NCBI GenBank assembly: GCA_016703325.1
Contig: JADJCH010000009.1
Span: forward strand, 62,001-126,000
Length of the DNA stretch: 64,000 nucleotides
Source: Burkholderiales bacterium
GTDB taxonomy: Bacteria; Pseudomonadota; Gammaproteobacteria; Burkholderiales; Burkholderiaceae_C
Reading direction: 5' to 3'
Below the pieces are notes generated by a model. The model was not told where the DNA came from, ran no database searches, and was given only the letters and a program-made list of their open reading frames with translations. Positions 18,094 through 26,007 of this stretch are shown one piece after another; within the stretch, counting starts at the first letter, position 1, and each line of letters begins with the position of its first letter. The position numbers and the translations under genes are program-made.

Positions 18094-18627
18094 ATGAACG
18101 TACTCATTCGACTGGTGCTGCTGTTCGCTGTGATCTATGTGATAGGACGGTTGATCCGGCGCGTCCTGGGTGAGCGAAAGGCGCAGGCGCCCGTCATGCT
18201 TGGACCGATCACTGGCCAGGCGACCCTGGTGGAGCCCTGGGTCTCACCTCGTGCGACGGTCCTTGTTGCTGCCGCGGGGGCTCTGCTGTCGTTGCTGTCA
18301 CCGTGGTATGTCGGATGGCTCGGTGCACACTCCGCCCTCGACCCGAGGGCGATGATGCTGTTGCTGCTGCTTTGGGCCTATCCCGTCGTCTGCGCTTGGC
18401 GCGGCCGTGCGATGCGGCCCTGGCTCGCCCGAGCTTGTGCGTTACTGGCCTTTCTGGCTGGGCTACTGATGCTGCTGGGCATCGTGTCGGACCGGTTCCT
18501 GTTCCTGCAAAGTCGGCCCACGTTGGGTGGCCTGGGCCATCTGATCTGCTCAATCGTTCTGATCCAGGGAGTCTCACGCTACACCCGTCCGCCAGAATCC
18601 ACGATGAGGATCACTCCTTCTCTCTGA
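18094..18627 (+). CDS. Unrecognised multi-pass membrane protein
   Basis: 177 residues with an N-terminal membrane segment (LIRLVLLFAVIYVIGRLI) and three or four further hydrophobic segments between residues about 50 and 165 (ATVLVAAAGALLSLLSPWYV, MMLLLLLWAYPVVCAW, ACALLAFLAGLLMLLGIV). I do not recognise it. ATG 18094 follows GGTGGGGAT; the frame is open further upstream but that stretch overlaps the preceding gene. It lies 40 bases after the helical protein, as a probable third member of the WYL group. Confidence 0.55.
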   Translation: MNVLIRLVLLFAVIYVIGRLIRRVLGERKAQAPVMLGPITGQATLVEPWVSPRATVLVAAAGALLSLLSPWYVGWLGAHSALDPRAMMLLLLLWAYPVVCAWRGRAMRPWLARACALLAFLAGLLMLLGIVSDRFLFLQSRPTLGGLGHLICSIVLIQGVSRYTRPPESTMRITPSL

Positions 18628-18675
18628 TGCTCCCTGCCCGCCGACCTTCCCTGTCGGTGGGACTGACCACCTGGG

Positions 18676-19017
18676 TCAGCCGCAGTCGTGCGGTGTCCTC
18701 AGGCTGAGGGCAGCGACAATTCCGAACTGCAATGCCTGCCGGTCCTGCATCTGCACATGCGGCAGGGACAGCAGGTGTGTGAACACCGCTGCCACCGTGG
18801 CAGGCTCGAGCTTGTAGAAACCGCTCAGCACCCACTCGAGTTCCAGCGTCACGGTGGTGGCTACGAACAGGGGTTTGCCACTCTTCAGCAGATCCCTGGC
18901 CGCCTCGCATTGGCGCTGGGTGGCTGCATCGGACTGCTCGGCCTGCACGTGGTAGCGCGCCAGCACATTGGTGTCCAGCGCGGTCAGCTGGGCCGTGCGG
19001 TGGGCGCGTCGGGTCAT
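18676..19017 (-). pseudogene. Truncated PIN-domain (VapC-like) nuclease
   Basis: 113 residues. The N-terminal PIN motif ALDTNVLARY (first acidic residue D15) and the central LELEWVL (second acidic residue) match VapC-like COG5611 nucleases. The frame ends soon after QALQFGIVAALSL with PHDCG, before the DFADALH-type segment that supplies the remaining metal-binding acids, and no continuation is visible in other frames. No antitoxin gene is adjacent. The ATG overlaps the stop of the GPH transporter gene (ATGA), so it may still be translated by coupling. I read it as a remnant whose 3' end was lost next to the WYL group. Confidence 0.65.
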
Positions 19018-20531
19018 GGCTTGAGCAGGCTGGCCGGATCCCAGTCGGCGGGCACGTGTGGACCGCTGACTGCCACTGCCGCCGCCCCCGCCGCCCGATG
19101 GCGCCGCTCCAGCTCGGCGCGCACTTCGTTGGCGCGCTGTTCGTCCAGGTCGTAGTCGCGCATGATCCACAGCGCCAGCAGCGTGCCGAAGATCGGCACG
19201 CCGGAGTAGAACAGGCGCAGCCCGTCCACCGCGCCCGCCGCCTGGGTGGCCGCACCCGGTGCGAAGCCGACGAAGGACATGATGGCGCCGCTGAGCAGCC
19301 CGGCGATGGCGAAGCCGAACTTGACCATCCACCAGTAGATGGCGCCGAAGATGCCCTCGCGCCGTTTGCCGGTGGCCAGCTCGTCGAGGTCGCAGACGTC
19401 GGCGGTCATCGACATCATCAGCGTGAACAGCCCGCCGATGCCGAAGGAGAAGAAGGGCAGCGCCAGCATGAACAGCCAGGGCTGGCCGGGCACCATCAGG
19501 AACCACAGCAGGATGTAGCCGACGATGGAGACGCCCTGCGAGAGCATGAAGGCGCTGCGTTTGCCCACCTTCCTGGACATCCAGGCCACCGTGGGGATGA
19601 CCGCGAAGGTGGTGATCAGCGCGCCGACGCTGCCGAACAGCGTGGGCCAGATGCCCGCTGCCGCCGCGTTGCCGGCGAACAGGTGGTAGACCACGATGAA
19701 GAAGGAGAACGCCGCCACCGTGTTGAAGGCGTTGAAGATCAGGAAGGTGGCGTAGCAGAGCTTGCGGAAGGGCCGCGAGCCGAAGGCTTCCTTGAAGCCG
19801 TTCAGGATCTCCCGCATGCCCGCACCCAGGTGGCGCCAGGTCAGTGGCAGCAGCTGCTCGTCGTGCAGGGTGGAACGGCTGGGCAGGAACAGCGCCGGCA
19901 CCATCGCCAGCAGCATGCAGGCTGCCCCCACCCAGACCGACAGGCTGCGGGTGGCGGTGTCGGCGTTCTTGAACCAGCTGGGGTCGTACATCACCACCCA
20001 GAACCAGGGTGCGATCACCCAGGCCCACTGGCCGATCCACTGCGCCACGGCCATGATGCTGGTGCGCTCGTGGAAGTCGTCGCTCATCTCGTAGCCCATG
20101 GCCACGTAGGGAATGCTGAACAGCGTCAGCCCGCTGTAGAACACGATCGACCAGGCCAGGAAGTAGGCAAAGTTGTAGGCGATGCCGTCTTCCCGGTAGA
20201 GCTGCCACATGGCCACGAAGGAGATGCCCATCACGATCGCACCGACGAAGACGTACTGCCGCCGCCGGCCCCACTTCGAGCGGGTGTTGTCGGAGATGAA
20301 ACCCATGATCGGGTCGGTGAGCGAATCGAACACCCGCGGCAGGAAGAACAGCACCCCCCACATCCAGCCCGGGAAGCCCATGTCCTGTACCAGCACCACC
20401 ATGAAGATGCCGAGTGCGGCCGGGAACATCTGGTTGGCCAGCATGCCCAGCCCGAAAGCCACCTTGTGGCGAAACGGCACCTTGTGGCCCGCCGGGGTGG
20501 CAGGGGCGGCGCTGGGGGGGGTTGAGGTCAT
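19014..20531 (-). CDS. GPH-family sugar:cation symporter (MFS_2/MelB-LacS type)
   Basis: 505 residues with about 12 membrane helices. Family marks are the early DSLTDPIMGFISDNTRSKWGRRR loop, the first-half YVAMGYEMSDDFHERT segment, and the second-half DVCDLDELATGKRREG motif typical of the glycoside-pentoside-hexuronide group. Such carriers bring oligosaccharides in with Na+ or H+. Its ATG overlaps the stop of the upstream GH17 gene by four bases, so it belongs to the GH16-GH17-GH17 operon and most likely imports beta-1,3-gluco-oligosaccharides across the inner membrane. A long cytoplasmic N-terminal Pro/Ala tail precedes helix 1. Confidence 0.88.
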   Translation of the reverse strand: MTSTPPSAAPATPAGHKVPFRHKVAFGLGMLANQMFPAALGIFMVVLVQDMGFPGWMWGVLFFLPRVFDSLTDPIMGFISDNTRSKWGRRRQYVFVGAIVMGISFVAMWQLYREDGIAYNFAYFLAWSIVFYSGLTLFSIPYVAMGYEMSDDFHERTSIMAVAQWIGQWAWVIAPWFWVVMYDPSWFKNADTATRSLSVWVGAACMLLAMVPALFLPSRSTLHDEQLLPLTWRHLGAGMREILNGFKEAFGSRPFRKLCYATFLIFNAFNTVAAFSFFIVVYHLFAGNAAAAGIWPTLFGSVGALITTFAVIPTVAWMSRKVGKRSAFMLSQGVSIVGYILLWFLMVPGQPWLFMLALPFFSFGIGGLFTLMMSMTADVCDLDELATGKRREGIFGAIYWWMVKFGFAIAGLLSGAIMSFVGFAPGAATQAAGAVDGLRLFYSGVPIFGTLLALWIMRDYDLDEQRANEVRAELERRHRAAGAAAVAVSGPHVPADWDPASLLKP

Positions 20532-21514
20532 GCCGGGGGCTCCAGGGAGGGCAGGGGATCAGGCGTCGGCGCGGTGATCGGGTCGGGTGGCCGGAATCCC
20601 GGAAAGAGTGCCTGCACCACCGGCTTGGGCTGCCGGTCGACGGTGTACAGGCCCCAGTGCTTCTCCGGCTCCAGCGGGTCGGGTGAACCCTTCCAGGGCT
20701 CGTCGAAGGCCTCGAAGACGAAACACAGCCGGCCCGACTCACGGCTCCAGTCCATCAGCTCGCGCACATAGCGGGTCTGCAGTTGCGCGTTGGCATCGGC
20801 AGCGCGCATGCCGCGGCCGTTGCTGGCGGTGCACCAGCCGGCTTCGGTGATGACCACCGGTTGGTCGGGGTACAGCCGCGCGACGCTGTCGACATTGGCC
20901 TGGGTGTAGGCCAGCGCCCGCTCGATCGACTGGTACTCCCAGAGCGGGTAGGTGTGCAGCGAGATGAAGTCCACCTCCGCGACCAGCGCTCGCAGCTTGT
21001 CCAGCCAGGGCACGTAGTTCTCGCAGAAGGTGACCGGCTGGGCGACGGCCGTCCGGACCCGGCGAACGTACTCGACCATGCGCGGCACCGGCACCAGGTG
21101 GTCGGTCCAGTCGACGGTGCATTCATTGCCCACCGCCACCGCGAAGACGATGTCCGCGTGGGCGCGGGCGAGCTCGATCAGGCGGCCCAGCTCCGCTGCG
21201 TTCTCGCGGGTGTTGGCGGCGAGCTGTGTGTCGTCATGGAGGCCTCCCCAGGGGCAGGCCGGGTTGCTGGCCTCGGCGCCCAGGTAGGCGCCCAGCAGCA
21301 CACGCAGGGGCAGCTGGTCTTCGCGGATGACCTGCAGCACCCGCTCGGCATGCGGGCTGCAGTCGTACAGGCGCAAGAGCGGCCAGTGGGGCACAAGCAG
21401 CTGCAGGTCCTCGCGGATCTGCGCGAGGCTGGGGTAGCGGCGCTGGTCAGGGCTCTGGCCGTCGCGGTAGCCGGAGTAGCAGATGGCGTTGCCGGTGGGC
21501 AGCTGCAGTGTCAT
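20528..21514 (-). CDS. GH17-like beta-1,3-glucanase without signal peptide
   Basis: 328 residues that start directly in the TIM barrel (ICYSGYRDGQSP) with no signal peptide, so probably cytoplasmic. Catalytic Glu pair: VAVGNECTVDW (E131, acid/base) and VVITEAGW (E224, nucleophile); HTYPLWEYQS and FDEPWKG are also family-typical. It resembles the COG5309 exo/endo-beta-1,3-glucanase group. It lies nine bases after the preceding GH17 gene and overlaps the transporter gene by four bases. It could trim imported oligosaccharides or act as a transglycosylase; sequence does not decide. The C-terminus is a short Pro-rich tail. Confidence 0.85.
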   Translation of the reverse strand: MTLQLPTGNAICYSGYRDGQSPDQRRYPSLAQIREDLQLLVPHWPLLRLYDCSPHAERVLQVIREDQLPLRVLLGAYLGAEASNPACPWGGLHDDTQLAANTRENAAELGRLIELARAHADIVFAVAVGNECTVDWTDHLVPVPRMVEYVRRVRTAVAQPVTFCENYVPWLDKLRALVAEVDFISLHTYPLWEYQSIERALAYTQANVDSVARLYPDQPVVITEAGWCTASNGRGMRAADANAQLQTRYVRELMDWSRESGRLCFVFEAFDEPWKGSPDPLEPEKHWGLYTVDRQPKPVVQALFPGFRPPDPITAPTPDPLPSLEPPA

Positions 21515-21523
21515 GTTGCCTCG

Positions 21524-22606
21524 TCAGCCGAACTTGAGCTGGCCGTCCTTGTTCCACAGGCCCCAGAAGGCGCCGACATCGCCCTCGGCGCCCACCTTCC
21601 AGGCCTCGTCGAAGGCGGCGAAGTGGAACCACTCGATGCCCTCGGCGTCGGCCCAGGCCGCGGTGTCGACAAAGTAGTGCATCGCTGCCTCGGTGCCCGG
21701 CACCGCGCCGTGGAAGGCGCTGCCCTGGTCGGGCCAGCCGGTTTCGCTGATGACGATGCGTTTGCCGGGCGCGGCCGCGCGGGTGCGTGCCAGCATGCTC
21801 TGCATGTAGGGCAGCGCGTGTTCACGCGGGCAGCCTTCCCAGAAGGGGTAGCAGTTGGTCATCACCACGTCGCAGGCGGCGGTGATGCGCGGGTGCAGCT
21901 CGAACAGGTAGTAGGCATCGACATAACCCACCGGCACGCCCGGCAGCGCGGCCTGGACGCGCCGGATGCAGGCCAGCAGCTCTTCCTCGCCCATGTCCTC
22001 GCGCAGCAGCACCTCGTTGCCCACGGCGACCAGGTCGGCATGGCCGGCCCGGGCCACGGCGATCAGTCCCTCGATCTCGCGCGCATTGATCGCCGCATCG
22101 GTGCCCAGCCAGGCGCCGACCAGGGTCTTGAAGCCCAGTTCGTGGGCGATGCGGGGGGTGTGTTCGTGGCCGTCGGTGCAGGAGAAGCTGCGCACCCAGC
22201 GCGCGTGCGGTTGCAGGATCTGCAGCCGTGCGCGGATCTGTGCCTCGCCGATGTTGTCGCCGGGCTGCTGGCCTTCGAGGTAGGGGCTGAAGCACAGGCC
22301 GTGGATGCCGCGGGTCAGCGTGGCACGGAAGGCTTCGGCGAGCGGGGAGGGCGGCAGGCCGGCCGGCATGGCCGCGGCGACGGCTGCAGTGGCTTGGGCG
22401 CCTGCGGCCTGCGCAACCCCTGCACCGGAGCAATCCGGCAGCGTATCGCCGGTGGGGCGGACCCCCCCGGCGGGCAGGGGCTCGGACGGGTCCGCGTCGT
22501 TCGCTTGGCCCGGTTCAGTGCCCTCGGCACCGTTCCAGTGGGGCGGGTCGGTGATCGCGGGCCAACCGGGGCGGGCAGGGTGATCAGGGTGAACAGGGCG
22601 GCTCAT
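21524..22606 (-). CDS. GH17-like beta-1,3-glucanase with low-complexity N-terminus
   Basis: 360 residues. The first 90 are Pro/Ala/Gly-rich and disordered-looking with no signal peptide. The GH17 barrel follows from about residue 98 (GIHGLCFSPYLEGQQPGDN) with the Glu in VAVGNEVLLRED (E198) and in VISETGWPDQG (E288), and ends with AAFDEAWKVG. It is distant from the neighbouring GH17 gene, so the two are not a recent duplicate and may act on different chain lengths. Start ATG 22606 is preceded on the minus strand by AGGAG. Second gene of the operon led by GH16. Confidence 0.85.
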   Translation of the reverse strand: MSRPVHPDHPARPGWPAITDPPHWNGAEGTEPGQANDADPSEPLPAGGVRPTGDTLPDCSGAGVAQAAGAQATAAVAAAMPAGLPPSPLAEAFRATLTRGIHGLCFSPYLEGQQPGDNIGEAQIRARLQILQPHARWVRSFSCTDGHEHTPRIAHELGFKTLVGAWLGTDAAINAREIEGLIAVARAGHADLVAVGNEVLLREDMGEEELLACIRRVQAALPGVPVGYVDAYYLFELHPRITAACDVVMTNCYPFWEGCPREHALPYMQSMLARTRAAAPGKRIVISETGWPDQGSAFHGAVPGTEAAMHYFVDTAAWADAEGIEWFHFAAFDEAWKVGAEGDVGAFWGLWNKDGQLKFG

Positions 22607-22643
22607 GAGGGCGGACTCCTGCGGGGCTGAGCGTTGGGGCGAT

Positions 22644-23615
22644 TCACAGCCGCCGCTCGGCCACATGGCCGGGCTGCCAGGGCTTCACACCCGGTCCGCG
22701 CCGTTTCGCCTTGCCGTAGCCGCCGACCTTGTCGTACACCCGCACATAGTCCACCACCAGTTCGGCCGGAAACTGCGTCGCCGGGTTCGGCAGACCGGGA
22801 AAGTTGCCCCCCACGGCCACGTTCATCAACAGGTAAAACGGCTGGTCGAAGGGCGCCGGCCAGGGGTTCAGGTCGGCCGCTCCGGTGGCCTCCACACCCT
22901 GGCCGTCTTCGATGCGGCTGCAGCTCCACCAGTGGCGATAGGTGCAGGTCTGGGTGTCGTCGACGAAGAAGCGGATCTCGCCCGGCTCCCATTCCACCGC
23001 GTAGACATGCCAGTCGCTCACCCGGCTGCCGCCGGGCAGGGCATGGGTGGTGGTGATGAGCGAGCGGCGCGGGAAGCTGGAGCCGAAGTGCAGGCTGTTG
23101 AGTACCTCCTCCGGCCGCTCGCCGACGATCTCCATCAGGTCGATTTCTCCGCTGGCCGCCCAGCCGCCGTAGCGGTCGTCCACCGGCAGCATCCACAGCG
23201 CCGGCCACAGGCCCTTGCCCCAGGGCACGCGGGCACGGATCTCGATGCGGCCATACAGCTTGGAGAAGAGCACCCTGCCGTCGCGCGCCTTGGTCTTCAG
23301 CCGTGCGGAGGTGTAGCCGCAGCCGTGCAGCGGTGCCTTCACGGCGCGGATGAAGACGCAGCTGTCGCGCACCTGCACGTTCTCCGGCTCGGCGGTGTAG
23401 TACTGCAGCTCCTCGTTGCCCCAGCCGGCCACCCACTGGTGCACCCGGTAGTCGAAAAAGCCGTTGCCGAGGTCGAAGTCCCACTTGCTTCGGTCCACCG
23501 TGTCGCCATCGAACTCATCGGACCAGACCAGTGTCCAGGTCGGTCGCCGGCCGGACGCTCGGGTGATGACAGAGGGGCTGTCTGCGGTGCTGTGACCAGT
23601 CGTTCGCTGGAGCAT
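22644..23615 (-). CDS. GH16 beta-glucanase (laminarinase-type), no signal peptide
   Basis: 323 residues with the GH16 active-site signature GEIDLMEIVG, giving catalytic E157, D159 and E162. The conserved WSDEFDG start and the WPALWMLP and GWAASGE segments match bacterial laminarinases (endo-beta-1,3-glucanases). Start ATG 23615 has AGGAGA nine bases upstream. A longer frame to 23708 would run across the operator at 23661-23674 and is rejected. No signal peptide is visible, which is unusual since most GH16 enzymes are secreted. It leads the GH16-GH17-GH17-symporter operon, 45 bases downstream of an operator. Confidence 0.9.
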   Translation of the reverse strand: MLQRTTGHSTADSPSVITRASGRRPTWTLVWSDEFDGDTVDRSKWDFDLGNGFFDYRVHQWVAGWGNEELQYYTAEPENVQVRDSCVFIRAVKAPLHGCGYTSARLKTKARDGRVLFSKLYGRIEIRARVPWGKGLWPALWMLPVDDRYGGWAASGEIDLMEIVGERPEEVLNSLHFGSSFPRRSLITTTHALPGGSRVSDWHVYAVEWEPGEIRFFVDDTQTCTYRHWWSCSRIEDGQGVEATGAADLNPWPAPFDQPFYLLMNVAVGGNFPGLPNPATQFPAELVVDYVRVYDKVGGYGKAKRRGPGVKPWQPGHVAERRL

Positions 23616-23660
23616 GGAAAGGGTCTCCTGGGCGCGCATTGATTCGGACCCGACAGGTCT

Positions 23661-23674
23661 TGAAAGCGCTTTCA
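23661..23674. promoter_or_regulatory. Perfect LacI-type operator upstream of GH16
   Basis: TGAAAGCGCTTTCA, identical to the two sites at 9128 and 9295. It lies 45 bases upstream of the GH16 start and 77 bases from the 3' end of the lacI-type gene. AGAATAT immediately before it on the minus strand could be a -10 box. Confidence 0.85.
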
Positions 23675-23751
23675 TATTCTCGCTGGCGGGGGCTGGATGG
23701 CAGGTCATGGAATACCCGAGGGACGGACCTCTGGGGGGCCCGGCGGTCGGC

Positions 23752-24810
23752 TCAGGCGCGCGAGGCGGGCGCCTGTGTCGATTCGCGCAGCACCAGCCGA
23801 GGCGGTGGCATGCTGGCGATGGGCCGTTCGCCGTTGAGCATCTGCAGCATCGCCTGGGCGGCGAGCTGTCCCATCTCGTAGGCGGGCTGGTGCACCGTGG
23901 TCAGCGGTGGCAGGCTGTGGCGGGAAGCCAGCAGGTCGTCAAAGCCGACGATCGACACATCCTGCGGCACCTGCAGGCCATGGCGGTGCAGCGCGAGGCG
24001 GGCGCCGACGGCCATCTGGTCGTTGGCGGCGAACAGGGCGGTGAAGCGCTGGCGCGATTCGAGCAGTCGCTCCGTCGCGGCCAGCCCGCCCTCTTCGTGG
24101 AACAGGCCCGGCGACACCAGCGCGGCGTCGAAGCTCAGGCCGGCGGCCTCCAGTGCGGCCCGGTAGCCGCGCTCGCGCTCCAGCGCATCCGGGTGCGCGG
24201 CGTCTCCGGCGATGAAGGCGATGCGCCGGTGGCCCTGTTCGAGCAGGTGCTCCGTGGCCAGGCGGGCGCCCTCAAAGTTGTCGAACTGCAGTGAAAACAG
24301 GTTGGTGGCCTTCAACTTGCGGCCGGTCACCACCAGCGGCAGGCTGCGTGCACAGTTGCGCAGCGCGCTGTCGGCCAGGCGGCCGTCGAGCACGATGATG
24401 CCGTCCACCCGCCGCGCGCGCAGCAGCTCGATGCAGCGTGCCTCCTCCACCGCGTTCCAGTGGCCACTGGCGAACAACGGGCTGTAGCCGGCCTGGTCGA
24501 GCGTGTCCTCGACGCCGCGCAGCGCCACGCCATAGAAAGGGCTGTCGATCGCCTGCGTCACCACACCCACACTCAACGTGCGCCCGCCCGCCAGACCGCG
24601 TGCCACCGGGTTGGGCACGAAGCCCAGCTGGGCGATGGCCTGTTCCACTGCCTGGCGCTTGTCGTCGGAGACCGAGGCGGTGCCGTTCAGGATGCGCGAC
24701 ACCGTGCTGGGCGACACCCCGGCCGCCTGGGCCACCTGGTCCAGCGTCACCGGCCCGGTTGAGCCGCGGCTCGTTGCTCTCGAACGGGTGGGGCGGGAAG
24801 CGGTGGCCAT
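23752..24810 (-). CDS. LacI-family regulator of the beta-1,3-glucan locus
   Basis: 352 residues. The N-terminal LacI helix-turn-helix VTLDQVAQAAGVSPSTVSRILNG is followed by the hinge helix (PNPVARGLAGGRT) and a periplasmic-binding-protein-like effector domain (SVGVVTQAIDSPFYG, LVVTGRKLKATNLFS, VSIVGFDDLLASRH). Start ATG 24810 lies about 30 residues before the HTH; an open frame continues upstream but has no regulator-like content. Proximity to the palindromic operators, whose CG-centred shape is typical of this family, makes it the likely regulator. The inducer is probably a beta-1,3-gluco-oligosaccharide (inference). No operator copy precedes its own gene. Confidence 0.9.
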   Translation of the reverse strand: MATASRPTRSRATSRGSTGPVTLDQVAQAAGVSPSTVSRILNGTASVSDDKRQAVEQAIAQLGFVPNPVARGLAGGRTLSVGVVTQAIDSPFYGVALRGVEDTLDQAGYSPLFASGHWNAVEEARCIELLRARRVDGIIVLDGRLADSALRNCARSLPLVVTGRKLKATNLFSLQFDNFEGARLATEHLLEQGHRRIAFIAGDAAHPDALERERGYRAALEAAGLSFDAALVSPGLFHEEGGLAATERLLESRQRFTALFAANDQMAVGARLALHRHGLQVPQDVSIVGFDDLLASRHSLPPLTTVHQPAYEMGQLAAQAMLQMLNGERPIASMPPPRLVLRESTQAPASRA

Positions 24811-24970
24811 GGGGTCAGCGGTGGAGCAGGTTGCGAGTGTATCGACTCGTGACCCGCCTGCGTCACCTGCCTGCGTCAGCCGCCCGACGGCATCTTCCCA
24901 ACGGCCGCCCACTGCCCGCCACCAACGCCGCCGCCGTTCCGGGCCAAGGCCGGTCCGGCCCTGCGCGGGA

Positions 24971-25894
24971 TCAATAGACTTCCGGCACGTACATTTCGGC
25001 AGGCACCGGCTGGCGGAAGTACTCCTCGTTTCGCACCCGCTCGGGCAGCAGCACCGGCGCATGCTCGATGTCGTGGTAGTCGAACTGGCTGAGCAGGTGA
25101 TGGATGCAGTTCAGGCGGGCGCGCTTCTTGTCCACCGCCTGCACCACCCACCACGGAGCTTCGGGGATGTGGGTGCGCTCCAGCATCGCCTCCTTGGCCT
25201 TGGTGTAGTCCTCCCAGCGGCGGCGGCTTTCCAGGTCCATCGGGCTGAGCTTCCACTGCTTCAGCGGGTCGTGGATGCGGCTGAGGAAGCGCAGGTGCTG
25301 CTCTTCGTCGGTGATGGAGAACCAGTACTTGATCAGCCGGATGCCCGAGCGCACCAGCATGCGTTCAAACTCCGGCACCGAGCGGAAGAACTCCTCCACA
25401 TCATCGTCGGAGCAGAAGTCCATGACCCGCTCCACACCGGCGCGGTTGTACCAGCTGCGGTCGAACAGCACCATTTCACCGGCAGCCGGCAGGTGCGGCA
25501 CGTAGCGCTGGAAGTACCACTGGGTGCGCTCGCGGCTGTTGGGGGCCGGCAGCGCGACCGTACGGCAGACGCGCGGGTTCAACCGCTGGGTGATGCGCTT
25601 GATGGCGCCGCCCTTGCCGGCCGCATCCCGCCCTTCGAACAGGATTACCACCTTCTGGCCGGTGTGCGCCACCCAGTCCTGCAGCTCCACCAGTTCGGCC
25701 TGCAGGCGAAACAGCTCGCGGAAGTAGCGCAGCCGAGCAGCGCGCTGCTCGTCACCGGTCGCGCTGTCCTCGGCAGCCAGCACATCCTCGGCGCTGCGGT
25801 CCTCGATCTCGAGCTCCAGCTCCTCGTCGTAGCCGTCGATCAGGTCGGCGCGCAGCCGGCGCAGCAGTTCATCGTGGGAAGTGGTGTCGCTCAT
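24971..25894 (-). CDS. ppk2: Polyphosphate kinase 2 family protein
   Basis: 307 residues, class I single-domain PPK2. Walker A motif EGRDAAGKGG (residues 87-96), Walker B and lid residues in LFDRSWYNRAGVERVM, and RPF-like KYWFSITDEEQ are all present. PPK2 transfers phosphate between polyphosphate and nucleotides, usually making GTP or ATP from diphosphates. Start ATG 25894 begins the conserved N-terminal arm (HDELLRRLRADLIDGYDEELE). The next gene upstream on the same strand is a CYTH-CHAD protein, also polyphosphate-linked, 113 bases away. Confidence 0.93.
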   Translation of the reverse strand: MSDTTSHDELLRRLRADLIDGYDEELELEIEDRSAEDVLAAEDSATGDEQRAARLRYFRELFRLQAELVELQDWVAHTGQKVVILFEGRDAAGKGGAIKRITQRLNPRVCRTVALPAPNSRERTQWYFQRYVPHLPAAGEMVLFDRSWYNRAGVERVMDFCSDDDVEEFFRSVPEFERMLVRSGIRLIKYWFSITDEEQHLRFLSRIHDPLKQWKLSPMDLESRRRWEDYTKAKEAMLERTHIPEAPWWVVQAVDKKRARLNCIHHLLSQFDYHDIEHAPVLLPERVRNEEYFRQPVPAEMYVPEVY

Positions 25895-26007
25895 GGTGCG
25901 TCGATGGTGTGAAACGGGTCGCGTGGCAGACGAAAGAAGATCAGCATCCCCGACGAACATGTCGATTCGATGACAGGTGCTGTGGGGCGCCTTGGCGCTT
26001 TGCGTCC

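Noticed and set aside
18676..20742. 688-codon frame containing the PIN fragment
   Set aside because: Most of it is an out-of-frame reading of the GPH symporter; only the last 113 codons, from the ATG at 19017, are protein-like.
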